A DNA stretch of 64,000 nucleotides from Halichoerus grypus (taxonomy: Eukaryota > Chordata > Mammalia > Carnivora > Phocidae): contig NC_135726.1 of assembly GCF_964656455.1 (NCBI RefSeq), forward strand, positions 6,334,001 to 6,398,000, read 5' to 3'. The position numbers and the translations under genes were made by a program. The notes under the pieces were generated by a model. It ran no database searches. It was not told the DNA's origin and saw only the letters and a list, made by a program, of their open reading frames with translations. Below, piece after piece: positions 24,001 to 36,800 of this stretch (within the stretch, counting starts at the first letter, position 1; each line of letters starts with the position of its first letter).

Positions 24001-25497
24001 TAGAGAGAGATAAGTGCCCAACATGGAGACTAACTGTTCCAGCCCAGGAAATAGCTGGTATTATTTCCACTGTGATGCTTTCTCTGATTACTTTATTGTC
24101 TTTTGTCTCCTCCAGTCTCCTAAGTACCAGTCACCAATTAGGTCCTATGCAGCCAGGTGCCATTATATTAAGCATTTGGCATGCCTTATTTCATTTTATT
24201 CTCATCACTACCCTTTAATAACAGGCACCACAAACTATTGAGGATTCGCTGTGTAAGTAAATTGCCTTTTTAACCAATAGTTTTGCATATTCGTCTTGTA
24301 AACTAACTAGAACAAAAGCTGAAACACTCAAGGCTACTACTTTCCCTTCAACAACAGCTTCCTACTTCATCAATTACCACAATCCCTTTTGCACTGTCAT
24401 TGTCTTCTTCATTGAGTCCTTCCTCCGGGGCCTCCAAAATCACTCCCCAAAATTCCTCCGTCCCTCACATTTCTTCTTTTGATCTTACTGTTCCCTAGAG
24501 CTGATCTCCCACCCTGCTTCTTGCTTTTTCCACCAGGGTTGTCAAGACTGCAGGGTTGCCCACTAACACTATCTCCCCATCGTCTTTACACTGGGGCTCC
24601 TTCTCATACCCTTTACTGAAGGAAGCAATTCTCTCCAATCGGTACTTCCCAGGGCACTGAAGCCAGAGATATCTTGTCATCCCATTCAATGTCTCCTTCA
24701 TTTTTGTCACTCTTTTCGTCGGAAACGTTCTCTTCCTTGGAACCCTACACTATTGCGGGTCTACCTTCTACCTCCTATCCTGTGGATTTGCGTGGACTCC
24801 ACTGCCTAGTTCCTCCACTGTCCTAATTTCTATCTATATTTTTCTCTCACATGCCATTTTAGCTTCCAGAGCTTCATTTATCCCACCTATGTGGAAGATT
24901 AACCCAATTGTATCTCCAGTTTGGGACTCATTCTTGGATTTTAGCCTCACTTCTCCAAATCCATGTGGACATCTCCAGTTGGATACAACCATGGCAACTC
25001 AAATTTAACATGTCTCAAACAAAAGGCTTTATCTTTTCTTCAAAGTCAGCATCTTCCCCCTCCGTCTCTCAAAATCTATTGTTTCTTAGTTGTAAGAATC
25101 ATTCTCAGACCCTTAGAATTATTCTCTACATTCATTTGTTCATGAATTCATTCCTTGAGCCTGTTGTGGGCACCATGCTTTACACATTGTTGTCCTCACA
25201 GAGTCCACAGTCCATCTGGCAAGACAGATGGGCAAAAGGAACTACAAAAGGCTTTGATGAGGATTACAGGAGGGCAAGTCCAGTGTGTGGTGGATCTTTC
25301 CTCTTCTTCTCTACCTAGATCCAATGAGTCAGCAAGACCTCTGATTCTTCCACCACAAAGTCCCTTTAATTCACTGCTTGTTCGCCAAACCCATGGCCTC
25401 TGCCCCAGCCTCGTGGGTGGTCTTCTGTCCTCTCACTCTGCCCACTTCTCTGAACTCTCATAGGCTGCAGTGCCTTGTAATGTCCTGGTTTCTTTCT

Positions 25498-25700
25498 TTT
25501 TTTTTTTTTTTTTTTTTTAAAGATTTTATTTATTTGACAGAGAGAGACACAGCGAGAGAGGGAACACAAGCAGGGGGAGTGGGAGAGGCAGAAGCAGGCT
25601 CCCCGCTCGGGGAGCCCGATGTGGGGCTCGATCCCAGGACCCTGGGATCATGACCTGAGCCGAAGGCAGACGCTTAACGACTGAGCCACCCAGGCGCCCC
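25498..25700 (-). mobile_element. SINEC SINE, young type
   Basis: Flanked by a perfect 17-base duplication tgtcctggtttctttct (25481-25497 and 25701-25717). It has a poly-T run and the 'gacacagcgagagagggaac' body shared with the copies at 9748 and 61052. Confidence 0.97.
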
Positions 25701-26334
25701 TGTCCTGGTTTCTTTCTATCTCCCCCACTACACTAGAAGTTTATTCAGAATGCATGCTATGTCACTATATGCATGAATGCTATGTCTCTGTATGCATGAA
25801 TGTCACTGTATTCCCAGTACCTGGCACAGAGCGCTCAATAATTATTCATGAAATAATGAATGAATGGATTCTAATCCCCCTTCCACACTACCAAAAGCAT
25901 CATAAAACTCAACAATACACAAGGTAGGTTTGAAGTAATAACCTGAAGGTAGCCAAGTGACAGCTCCCCAGGCACAGCTGGGAATATTTGGAAAACAGGG
26001 ACTGATCCATGAGAAGGCATCTTGCACAGGGCACTAATAGCTTCTCATGGGACACATAATAGCCCTGCTAATGGAGAGCAGACTCAGGGAAGTCCCTGGC
26101 CGTTCAGTCCTTAGGGTTCTCTGGAGCTGCCAAGGCAAGCATCGCTGGGTGACAGAGTTCTCTTTTTATTTCTGAAAGCCAGCTTTGCCATAGGACCCTG
26201 GGTCTGAATGTGGAAGCCAAAGATACTTGGGGCAGCTTAGCAGAAATACTTGGTAGTCGTTGTCCCTTTGCCTCAGGGGGCCCGCCTGCCATTCCCCTGT
26301 CTGCACTGCATGTGCCATCCCTTGAATTCTAGCA

Positions 26335-26640
26335 CTGCTGCTTACTTATTTTATGTTATATGATCTTAGTTATCTCTTGAAAGCCTCAATTTCTTCATCT
26401 CTGAATGGGATTAGTAATAGAAATTATCTCATCGATCCCTTGATCATGGTTGTTCTAGAATATGCATATTGGGCATGTTGTCGGTATTCATTCTACTTTT
26501 TGCATATTTAAAGCTTTTCATGTTTAAAAGAAATGATCTGATAAGGTGTCTGTGAGAATTAAGTGAAATTAGGCATGGAAATGCTAATCACAGGGCCTGA
26601 CACATAGAAGCCTCCAATAAAAGGTAGCTGTTAGTAGTAC
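26335..26640 (+). repeat. MIR element
   Basis: 'cctcaatttcttcatctctg' is followed, after an AT-rich spacer, by 'gtctgtgagaattaagtgaa' and 'cacagggcctgacacataga', typical MIR text. The two halves may be separated by an unrelated insert at about 26445-26535. Confidence 0.7.
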
Positions 26641-27223
26641 GGTGAAACCATTACCCATGTCTTCAAAATCTTTCAGTGCTGACAGTACCTCACCTATTTA
26701 TTGGTGTGTTTGTTGTATGTCTTCCTCCACTAGATGAAGCTTCATGAGGGCAGAGACCTCGTCTGTCTTTACTCTCCATTGTACCTCAAATGCACGTAGT
26801 AGACAGTCGACAAGTGGTTAGTAAGACATGAACTGTGTCAACCCCTGGGAAAATGGCAACGGCCAAAGACCCGAGCAACCACTATAGAATTGCCACAGCA
26901 GCAGGCTCTCCACTGTGTGAGCTGATGGGCCATGTCATTCGGTAACTTGAGGACAACACATTTGGAGGAATTTTATCTTGAAACTGACCAAACCCTTATT
27001 GTGTAAGACAAGACACTTGAATCATTGAGGATCCAAGTTGTGATCTGAATTCTGTAACATTTTTATAAGGGTAAAAGAGCACCACTACTCTAATTACTGT
27101 TACAAATAGCTTTATAATGTTAAAGACTCATTACTTAATTCTGTGACTTTTAAATTTTCATTTTTTCAAATGATATATAAAACTTTACTTTTTAAACTAA
27201 ATTTTAATGCAATATGTAATTTA

Positions 27224-27224
<1 letters not shown>

Positions 27225-27265
<41 letters not shown>

Positions 27266-27266
27266 C
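27225..27266 (+). repeat. (CAA)n microsatellite
   Basis: A perfect trinucleotide run of 14 units. Confidence 0.97.
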
Positions 27267-27680
27267 GTGAACCATGAAAACAAGCAGCTGTGTCTCCCAC
27301 CGCAGGTCAGATCAGTCACACACCCTCATCCCTCAGTACCACCCCCCCCACCACGGCCCATACACAGATGGAGACTCAGAAGGAAAGGTGGCCGCTGAAC
27401 ATTTTGCCCAAAGCAAGATCTTTATAACTCAGTGCCCTCAAAAGACTCTCTCTCCAATAGAAAAACTGAAAAGACAACTCAAAGAAAAGGGTACAGACTG
27501 AGAAGAATCAGGGGAGAAAATTCAAGAGACCAGAGTGGTTACACAGGGAACCCTCAGATGAGGCCAGAGCTTAGCAGGGCAAGAGCCCCAGGTAGACATA
27601 GCACAGAACCAAGGGTCTTGGTACAGGAGAAGCCCTACTCACCTGTAAGAAAAGCATCTGTAGACAAAAAACTCAGATTA

Positions 27681-27884
27681 GGGGACACCTGGGTGGTTCA
27701 GTCGGTTAAGTGTCTACCTTCAGCTCAGGTCATGATCTCAGGGTCCTGGGATTGAGCCCTGAGTTGGACTCCCTGCTCAGCAGAGAGTGTGCTTCTCCCT
27801 CTCCCTCTGCCCCTCCCCCTGCTCGTGCTCTCTCTCTCAAATAAATGAATAAAACCTTAAAAAAAAACAAACAAAACAAAACAC
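27681..27884 (+). mobile_element. SINEC SINE
   Basis: 'gggacacctgggtggttcag' head, CT-rich end and A-rich tail. A short flanking duplication cagattag lies on both sides. Confidence 0.93.
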
Positions 27885-28336
27885 CCAGATTAGACAGGCC
27901 TGCAGAAGCCAGTTAACCACAGAAAGAGGACTAGGCAGTCAATGAAAGGTCATAATACAAATGAACAAAGGGGCAGGACACCACTGAATGAGGCCAGGGA
28001 GCTGGCATTCATGAATAGTAGAGGAGGCAGAACTACCAAACTCCTCTTTTGTTTGTGTCTCCTTTGCCAAGAAGATTATTAGACAGGACAAGATGAGGAA
28101 AAGGGAAAAATCATTGTATTTCATGAAGCATCTACTATGTGCCATGCAGCACGCATATATCATAATCTTATTTAATCCTGAGAACAGGTACCAGTCATGA
28201 TTCCTGCATTACATATAAGGACAGTAACCTCAGAAAGGTGAAGCCGCTTGTTCAAGGACCCAGAGCCCGTGAGTGGTCTAATACTTTCATTTAGATATTG
28301 TGTATCTTAAGAGTGAAGTTTTGTGTATGTGTTTCT

Positions 28337-28556
28337 CTTTTTTTGAAGATTTATTTATTTATTTGAGAGAGGGAGAGAAACAGAGAGAGAGAGAGAGAGA
28401 GAGAACAAGTGGGGGAGGGACAGAGGGAGAGAATGAAGCAGACTCCCCACTGAGCACAGAGCCTGACGCAGGGCTCCACCTCACAACCCATGAGATCACT
28501 ACCTGAGGTGAAACCAAGAGTCAGACGCCCAACCGAATGAGCCACCCAGGTGCCCC
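28337..28556 (-). mobile_element. SINEC SINE
   Basis: Flanked by tgtgtatgtgtttct at 28322-28336 and 28557-28571. A (GA)n run lies inside at 28382-28404. Confidence 0.96.
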
Positions 28557-28759
28557 TGTGTATGTGTTTCTGTTGGGGGGTGTGGAGGGGTTGGGGGAGG
28601 AGGTTGTGGGCAAACAGCTCACCATTGCCTCCATTTAAGTTTTCAGTCACACCTTCCTGGACCTCTGTCATACAAGCTGCAGTTTTGAGAGAGCATCCTC
28701 CAACCAGAGAGCTGGTTTTCAGAGCCTAGTAGTAGGGGGAACACTTCTTCCCCACTTCC

Positions 28760-30320
28760 TATGCTTCCTTCAATATGGAGGGATATCTATCAGTGTGACA
28801 CTCCTGGCGGCTCTCTCCTGCCTTGCAAAGGTGGAGCAAAGTATTTGCTGGGTTTGACAGAACAGGACAAGAATGTTTCAGACAATGCAAAGGTCTCTTG
28901 TCTCTCTAGGAGAAGAGCCAAAAGGACAATTCAGAGCAATTCACAAACTCACCACCTCAGAGTAGTCAGGACAAGAAGTGGACCAGAGAACTCAAGAGGT
29001 CAGAGTGTCATAGGGAAGCTTTCTGCTCTTCCTCAGGATCTCCCAGCTGGCAAAATGCCTGCGCTCTTGGGCTGGGATGGTGTAGCTGTTCAACCCAAGC
29101 CCTTCCCTATGGGTGAGGCTTGAGACTTTTCCACCCTGTCTTGAGTGGGTGCACCATGAACACTACACATTCAAGACACTTTCTCCAGTGCTTCGGTTGG
29201 TAATAAAGCTGAGGTCTCCATCCCCACCTGCCTTGCTTCCCTGTCTCAATCAGTTCAGAACTCAGCTGGGGAAAAAGGGTTGTTATGGACTGACTCCACC
29301 AAGCAAAGCAACAACATCCGATGAAGAACCTTGCATTTATTCTGATTTCATTTCACCTCATTAGCTCCAGTCTGGTTTGCATTGCTCATAACCAAGATGG
29401 CACATGATGTTAAGTCTGAGTCAACATCTCAAAGGAATGACAAGTAACTGGAAATGGTCCAGAGAAGACAGAGTAGAATAATGAAAGTTCTGGAAACCCA
29501 GCCTTGGGGGGAATGGTAAAAGGAATGAGAAGATTTAGTTCAAAGCAGATTTGGTCATGATATGATACAGTCTACACGTCTTTCAAGGGCTCTCATGCAA
29601 AAGAGTGCTTTAATTAGATTATGTGACTTCCAAGGGCAGAACTAAGTGCATTGATGAATGTTCCAAGGAGGCATATTTTGGCTCATTAAGAGGAAGATAT
29701 TTACAACTATTAGCATTGTATAAGAATGGAATGATTTTCCTGAGGAGGTAATGAGCTTTCCATCACTAGGGCTATTCAAACAACCCCACTAGATGAAAGG
29801 GATGATCCTGAAAAGAGCATTGGGAGATGACTGGTTGTGTAAACCCCACAATGGCAGAGCGGGATGTTTTTCCCCCTCACCACTTCCCCCCTCCAACCCA
29901 ATTACAGCTGACCTGTAATGAGGGGAGTGGGCCAGGGGAGACCCCTTGCATGTGGCCAAACCCTGCCTGGGTAATAAGATACAGTGAAATCCCAACCCCT
30001 ACACTGTTGCCCTATAATGATGTTCCCCTAAGATGACTTATTGGTTTACTGTCTGTGTGTGAACACACACTTCCTGTGGCTTACTCTAAAGCTTCTCTCA
30101 AACTGTAAGTGGGAAAAGGTGTGCATGTTAGGAGGGAGGATTCTGACGGAGTGATTTCCTCTGTCTTATATTCCAGGGCCTGTTGCAGTCATCCTCACTC
30201 TCTTTCATATCTTTCCAGAGTTGGGGGGCTATTTTAGCAACCTTATCCTCCGACTATCTGATCAGCAGCACCCTCAGGCAGCCCTGTATGGCTCAGGATG
30301 AGAATTATCACCTACAGATG
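28760..30320. other. Intronic sequence, nothing recognised
   Basis: No repeat family or exon-like sequence recognised. Open frames here lack family motifs. Confidence 0.45.
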
Positions 30321-30329
30321 GCCCTTTTT

Positions 30330-30490
30330 GTGTGTTATTTCATTCCATCCTGGCAATAATCCCAGGGAGATCAGTCTTATGATTAGCTCCATTTTACAGA
30401 TAAGGAACTAAAGTTCAGAGAGGTTAACTCACTTGTCCTAGGTCAGAAAGCTAGTGAGTGGCAAGGCAGGAGTTGGTAGTCAAATTGGTC
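30330..30490 (+). repeat. MIR/L2 3' fragment
   Basis: 'ctccattttacagataagga', 'ttcagagaggttaactcact' and 'ggtcagaaagctagtgagtg' are diagnostic. Confidence 0.8.
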
Positions 30491-30627
30491 ACTGCCTTAA
30501 GTGTGTCACCTTAACCACTGCACCCTCCCCAAATGACAGTGACCAGACCTGCAATTAGGTGTACATATGTTATGGCTCTGTTTGAAGAAAGGAACATAAT
30601 TTTGGTTTTGTTTCTAATCGCATTCTT

Positions 30628-30810
30628 TTTTTTTTAAGAGAGGGAGAGGTCGGGGGAGGGACAGAAGGATATGGAGAGAGAGAGAATCTTAAGCAGGCTC
30701 CACACCCAGCTTGGAGTCCGATGTGGGGCTCGATCTCATGTCCCTGAGATCATGCCCTGAGCTGAAATCAAGAGTCGGACGCTTAACCGACTGAGCCACC
30801 CAGGTACCCC
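30628..30810 (-). mobile_element. SINEC SINE
   Basis: Flanked by tctaatcgcattctt (30613-30627) and tctaatcaccttctt (30811-30825). Ends in 'cacccaggtacccc'. Confidence 0.95.
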
Positions 30811-31849
30811 TCTAATCACCTTCTTAATGATGCCTGGGTTTGGTTTGACTCTGTAGGCCTCAGGACTTCAGTAAACACAAGTCTTCAGAAAACAGGATTC
30901 AATGAATCCCAGTCCCTTTCCAGTGTTTCATTGACCTATCAGAGCCTTTGACTCATAAAAGTGGAATTTGGGTTCTATTCAGTCTAAGACCATGTTGGGC
31001 ACTGACTCAAATTTAAAATGTCCCTGGCCCAGGACCAGACCTTGAGTCCTCTGCACACAAAGGGCATTCAACACAAGCTTCCTAATGGTTTCTGTTCTTG
31101 GATTTTAGAATTGTTTCTCAGTGGACATATATCTTTCTGATGTCCTGCTTATGGCATGAAGTTAATGGGAGTTGGTATTTCTGAGCACAGAGGAAGGATC
31201 TTGTGATGTGGAGGAATCAGGGAGTGACGGAGTGTAGCCTGTAGTGAATTCTGCGCTTAAGAGGAGATGCCGCTTTGTGATGACGGGTGGGATGGAACTG
31301 CCAGGGGTCACTGGATCATCCAAGCTGGGCAAGTTCCCCTATTCCACTCCATCACTGCTCCCTGCTTGCTTGGCCCCCATCTTGTCCTCTTTGGGACCGG
31401 GATTTACTGATTTTCCTCATTCCAGGTCATCTGCTAATGTCTGTTTGGTTCAGTACAACAGAACTATCTGAACCATCTACCCACTAACCTGATGCCAATG
31501 GCCTTACCTCAGAACATTTTCCCACACCATGTCCTAGCACATACATATTGACAGCCTCTGATCTAACCTAATTCCGGACTCGGAGAGCCTAGCATCGAAC
31601 ACCAAAGTCAAGAAGACGGGGGATGGGGCAAAGGAAGAGCACCTAGAAAGGGTTCATCTTTAGGAGCATAAATAGGGAATTCCACAATCTGCAGGGTAAT
31701 TAAGGTTAAGATACTGACGTACACAAATTGACAAGGCAGCTATGGCCTTGAGGGTATAGACAAGGATAATCTGATCATTTTTTGAGATAAGAACTTGTTT
31801 GCACCAGGAACCTTCTGAAAAACTCAGGTTTTACCTCCCTGGCAACTCT

Positions 31850-32440
31850 TGACCTATCTTAGAGGTAGTAAATTTTTTTTTTTTAAGTACAGTGGCTTGG
31901 ATACCTTACAACATTTTGGAAAACTAATAGGTATCCAGAACTTCCCTGGAAATTTGGAGAGTAGAGATGTAGTATATGATATGATCTCTATTGTCAAGAA
32001 CATTTGCACAAGACATTCAGACTTTCAGGGAGATAGAAGGATTTTAATGGGGACCGGTTAGCTTTATATTTTAGAGAAGCATTATTCTGGCTGCAGGATG
32101 AGGATGGAGAAATGAGGGGTAGTGATAATGACCAAGACGCTATTACAAGAGGCCACTTGAGAAGCTTTGACACAGGGAGTAGCAGTGGAACGAAAAGGAG
32201 GGGAGAGATTCAAAAGGCAGTGAAAGGTCACCGAGTTATGAATAAAGACTGGTTGGATGAGGTAGAAAGAGAAGAAAGAGTCAAGGAGAACTCTCCAATT
32301 TCTGATTTGGGTGGATTGATGGAAAGATTCAAAGATGGCTATGAATTCTCTGACTCAGGCAGAAGGGTGGATGGTGATAGCGCCCTCAACAGAGAGGGAG
32401 TATTGGGCTGATGGCAGGATTTCAGAGACGCTTATCGAGT
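31850..32440 (+). repeat. L2-linked ancient repeat, tentative
   Basis: 'gcattattctggctgcagga', 'gtcaaggagaactctccaat' and 'gatttgggtggattgatgg' follow the order of the common ancient module seen in other mammals. Purine bias leaves it open by chance. Confidence 0.35.
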
Positions 32441-33715
32441 GCAGTCAGGGACAGGTGGACTCTTGTACATTTTGGGAGAGATAGGAAGGAGTGGGTATTT
32501 GCTGCTGAGTGCAGGAAACAAGGGACAGAGCAGTGGGGGAGAAGCATGGAAATGCAGCATCCTGGAAGGCAAAGGAGGCCATGTCAAGAAGAAAAATACG
32601 GTCACAGCGCTGGCACAGAAGTCAAGTTCCAGTGATTGGGACACCCGTGACCCTTGGGAAAGCAGTTTCAATAGCCTGGTCAGGACCAGAGGATGTTCTC
32701 TCTGCACCACATCCTGGGTAAGCAGGAGCATACTTAGAACCAAGTCATCGCAAATCTCTGTCCAGAACAAGCCAACAATTAAGTCACTGTAGAACAATGG
32801 GGCCTTCAGAGCTCAGCCATGTCACACGTCCGTTCTACACAGGTGACCCTAGCAAAATGAACGAGCAGAGTTAAGGACCTAAGCACGTGGGCAGATTGGG
32901 GCAATGCCTTTGTATCCAACCAATGACCACAAAAAGAGGAGGACGTTACACCAGCTTGGTTTGTTCGCTTATGGCTCATTCACTCATTAACATTGTATTA
33001 GTTCCCCTGGGCTCAGAGACTGAGAAGGAGGACACAGTCATGAAAGAGACCTGACCCCTGCCTTCAAACAGCTTACAATACATTTGGGGTGGGGGGAGCG
33101 ACTTTCATTCCCCAGTCAAAACATTTCATCTAGAATGCCTAATAAAATCATATGCCAACTTTTACAACATTACCTGGGTTAGCAATACCTGTTTATGCTT
33201 CTTTGTAGGGGGGTAAGGTAAAGCTTAAACTGAATGATAAAACATGATATGTGCTCATATAAAAAAAATTCCATAGGCTGACTGGATTATAGGCTCATGG
33301 CGGACCATATCAATTCCTTACTATAGACTTCAAAGACCTCTTCCCTTGTAGCATTAACCATCACTATGTGACCCATGTTTCTCCAGGCTCCCTCTCTAAA
33401 CCTAATCAAGGCCTCGTTCTGTATTTTCAACTGGCAGTGACTTTCCACCTGCACTTCCCCCTTCCTGCCCTCAAAATCAGAACCGAAGTCAAATTCACTA
33501 CTGTGCCATCTCTGAAATCATCACCCTTTTCAAACAGCCCTATCCCTCTCTATGGTCCCTTCATTTTATCTTCTGTCACCTGGATCTCTTGCATCCAATC
33601 AATTGCCAAGTTCTGCATCAAACAGAGTCTTGTACACAGAATAGATCGTCAATGTTTACTTGCTGATTGAATGAACACATTTTATGTCCTAGACACCATA
33701 GCTAGTTAGTAACAC
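32441..33715. other. Intronic sequence, nothing recognised
   Basis: No repeat family or exon-like sequence recognised. Overlapping open frames at 32430-32800 are on both strands with no conserved motif. Confidence 0.45.
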
Positions 33716-33717
33716 TG

Positions 33718-33895
33718 GTAATGGCAGTGGCTAAGAGCATGGCTTTTGGTGGTAGGTAGGTCTGATCTGGTTTTAGCCCACCTCTGCTACTTAATAGCTC
33801 AGTGACTTTGGACATGTAGTGCCCTTGTTCACAAGATGTAAGTGATTAGGGTTGTGAGAATCAAATATAAAATGTAAAACTCTGAACACAGTGAT
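33718..33895 (+). repeat. MIR element
   Basis: 'gctaagagcatggcttttgg', 'cacctctgctacttaatagc' and 'gactttggacatgtag' are MIR body phrases. Confidence 0.75.
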
Positions 33896-33899
33896 GTTA

Positions 33900-36800
33900 T
33901 TTCTTAGTCCCATGGCCCACTGTCAATATTTATCCATCTTAGTAATCTAATGTTAGATCCAAAGGAGCCCAAATCCCAAGCGACGCCAACAGTGTTCAGT
34001 TTTAGAACCTTAATTGGACTATTTAATAAGTCCCAGAAGGGGTCACTATCCACCTAGGACCCTTTGTTTAGAGCATAAAATAAGGACTTCCACATAACAC
34101 AGATCCTTCTTCCAGCCCCTCATCCATCCCCCATTGTACGCCGTTTTGAAAACTCTAATTAAAAATTACCCAACTCAACAAGTTTTAATGAGTGCTAGTT
34201 GTGTTGTGTAGTAGCTGCTTAACCAATTAGCCTGGAAGACCTTCCTATTTTCCCTCTAGAAAGCTGCTTTTTCATTCCTAATGAGGTCCCTCTTTTGTCA
34301 AGCTTTCCCCAGCCTCTGACACAGGAGCCTGGCCCACCCCTGGGCTCCAGGCATTCAGGAACCCTCCTGGAGGCACCTCTGTGCCCCATCGCACAACCAT
34401 GCTTAGGTATGGCCACATCTCTCCCAGCAGACTGTGAAGCCCTCTAGGTGTGTGCCCTGCACCCAATAGATGCTGAATCAAGATGGTTGGGAAAGATGGA
34501 GGGGCCAGGATGGAAGGCCCAAGGGCAGAAAATCAAAGTTACCTTTGCGTTTTCCACCTAGTTCCAAGGGTAGGCTGAGAAGGATAATGCACCACCTCAG
34601 AGGAGGAGGAGAAACCCAGTGGTCAAAGGTCTAGGGAAACTGGAAACTTTGATCCCATCATTTGACAACATCGTGATTGCATGGGCTTTAATTTTCTTCC
34701 CCCATTGCTTCTAGATTGTACACCGCACATACTGAGCACTCAATAAATAGTTGTTACAAAAATAATGAATGTTTCTTCTCTCCATTTCTTTGTCAGACTT
34801 TCTTTTTCTTTGTTCTACCTAACCCCTACTCTTCAACCTTTCCCCTCACCACCTGATGCACAAAATCACCTCCCTTCTCCCTCCCTCTTTCCCTCTCCCT
34901 CTGTCTCATCCACTAAAGCCATCTATAAGAGAGAGAGAGAGAGTGTGTGTACTGTCATTTCTAGTCTACAGAGGAGGAAACAGAAGTTCAAAAGCCCAAA
35001 GCTGGGTACCAATGGTCATGCAGCTACTAAGAGGTATGTAACAGGTAATGTCATACTGCCCCAGATCCTTTGGCCATTTTTGTGTGCTCTAATCCATAGA
35101 GTTCTCCATTCTCAGCAGCCAGCACCTGCAACTTTGTTCCAGGGCTGCCCCAGGACACCAGAGCTCACTTTGCCAGTGAACATGGAAAACCACAAGTGCC
35201 AGGAGTTTAAGCCTCCCCACCCCCCCACCAGCAAGGCGGGGCGACAGCCCTTAACTAATGACTGACAGGTGTGAGGGCATTGGGACTACAGCTCCCCGGC
35301 CCCCAATGGGAACAGCTCTCATGTGTGACCCCCACCGCCTCCAGATCAGCCCAAGCGAGTAAGCCAACATGACCTTCAGCCAGCTCCCCTTGAGGCTGCA
35401 CCCCAGCTTGGCTTCCCTTTCCTGCCCATTTTCCCTACTCCCAGACCAATATTCCTTGGAAACCTTCCTAATAAAGCCCTTTCCCCTAAATCCTTATCTC
35501 AAGCCCGGCTTCTGGAGGATGCAGCCTAAGGCAAGTTAATGCAGGATTCAAACCCAAGCCTGTCAGACTTCAACATTTTTTTTCCATTATATTGTGCCTG
35601 AGATGCCATTGCAATGATATGGGCCTTCTCTTCACTAATTTCACAGCCATTTAAAAAATTGAATGGCTACATAGCTTCAGATGCCTTGAAGACAAATATG
35701 ACGTTTCTGAAGCTCTATGCTTGCTTCTTTCTTCTTACTATAATTATATGTTTCTGAGACAAAATATCTTTAAATATCCTAGCAAAATGAAGTAAGGGAC
35801 TCAAAGAAAAAAGTTACTGTTTTCAACTTATCTTTGTAATTGTCTTATACCGGGGTCCATAATTAAATAGGCACTAAAATGGACTTCATCCTTTTAACGT
35901 GATCTCTCTTTAAAATGTTTTCATTATAGAAGGAATAGAACTGCACTGGAGGACTTCTAGGGGAGAAAACAAATCTAAGTACTCGAGTCCAGCCATTCAC
36001 AATTTCCTTCAGTGTTTTCCTGTCCCTCTGACACGGGTACGGTCTTATTCAAACGCCTGGAGCCGCTGGGTCTCCCATTAGCCCATCTTTCCATTTTGTG
36101 ACACAGTCCTGTGGTTGTCATCTTTAATTCTCGTCCGTTGTTACACCCAGAGGATAGATGGTAACCTGTCACCATTTTAATCGCTTTTGATATTTCATGA
36201 TTGTAAATGATGGCACTGAACAACGTTGTGAATATGCCATGCTGTTTGCGTCTACCCTTTTCCCGTACTTCAGATTATTTCTTTAAGAGAAGTCTCCAAA
36301 TCTTGAATTATCAGATAAAGGAATAAAATGTATGGCTTTTGATGTACACCACCGCAGGTCTTCAACCACCCTAAAATGAGTACCCATTTATAACATAAGC
36401 CGACCTGAAACAAAGATTATTATTCCAAGTAAGGGTGCCTTATTTGTTAATGAGTTCTGCTCTAACTAGATGGATTCATTTTACATTTCTCCATTTAGTA
36501 GAAAGGTCTGGAAACCTCTAGAATTATACTGAAACTGTGGCATATCTCACGAAAATGACTTAGAACCTTAAGGGGACATTGTAGTCATCCTTAAATGGAT
36601 GTAGCTCCTTTCTTAATTCCAAGCTGTCTAATTGCTAAGCATTTCATGGAGGGATTAGTCACTGGGCTTGAGTTCCTAATTGAATCAGTCATTTTACACA
36701 CAACAAAACGCAAGTCAGGACATTTCAATGGCTGATGTAGGCTAACTGACTTGGGTGTGTATTTTGTGCGTTTCTGCATGCCTACATCTTCAAAAACAGA

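Noticed and set aside
27225..27266. Regular repeats suggestive of a CRISPR array
   Set aside because: It is a (CAA)n microsatellite. No spaced direct repeats of CRISPR type occur in the window.
34765..35265. 166-codon plus-strand frame
   Set aside because: Low-complexity Pro/Ser-rich start from CT-rich DNA and no family motif; it lies within an intron on the opposite strand.
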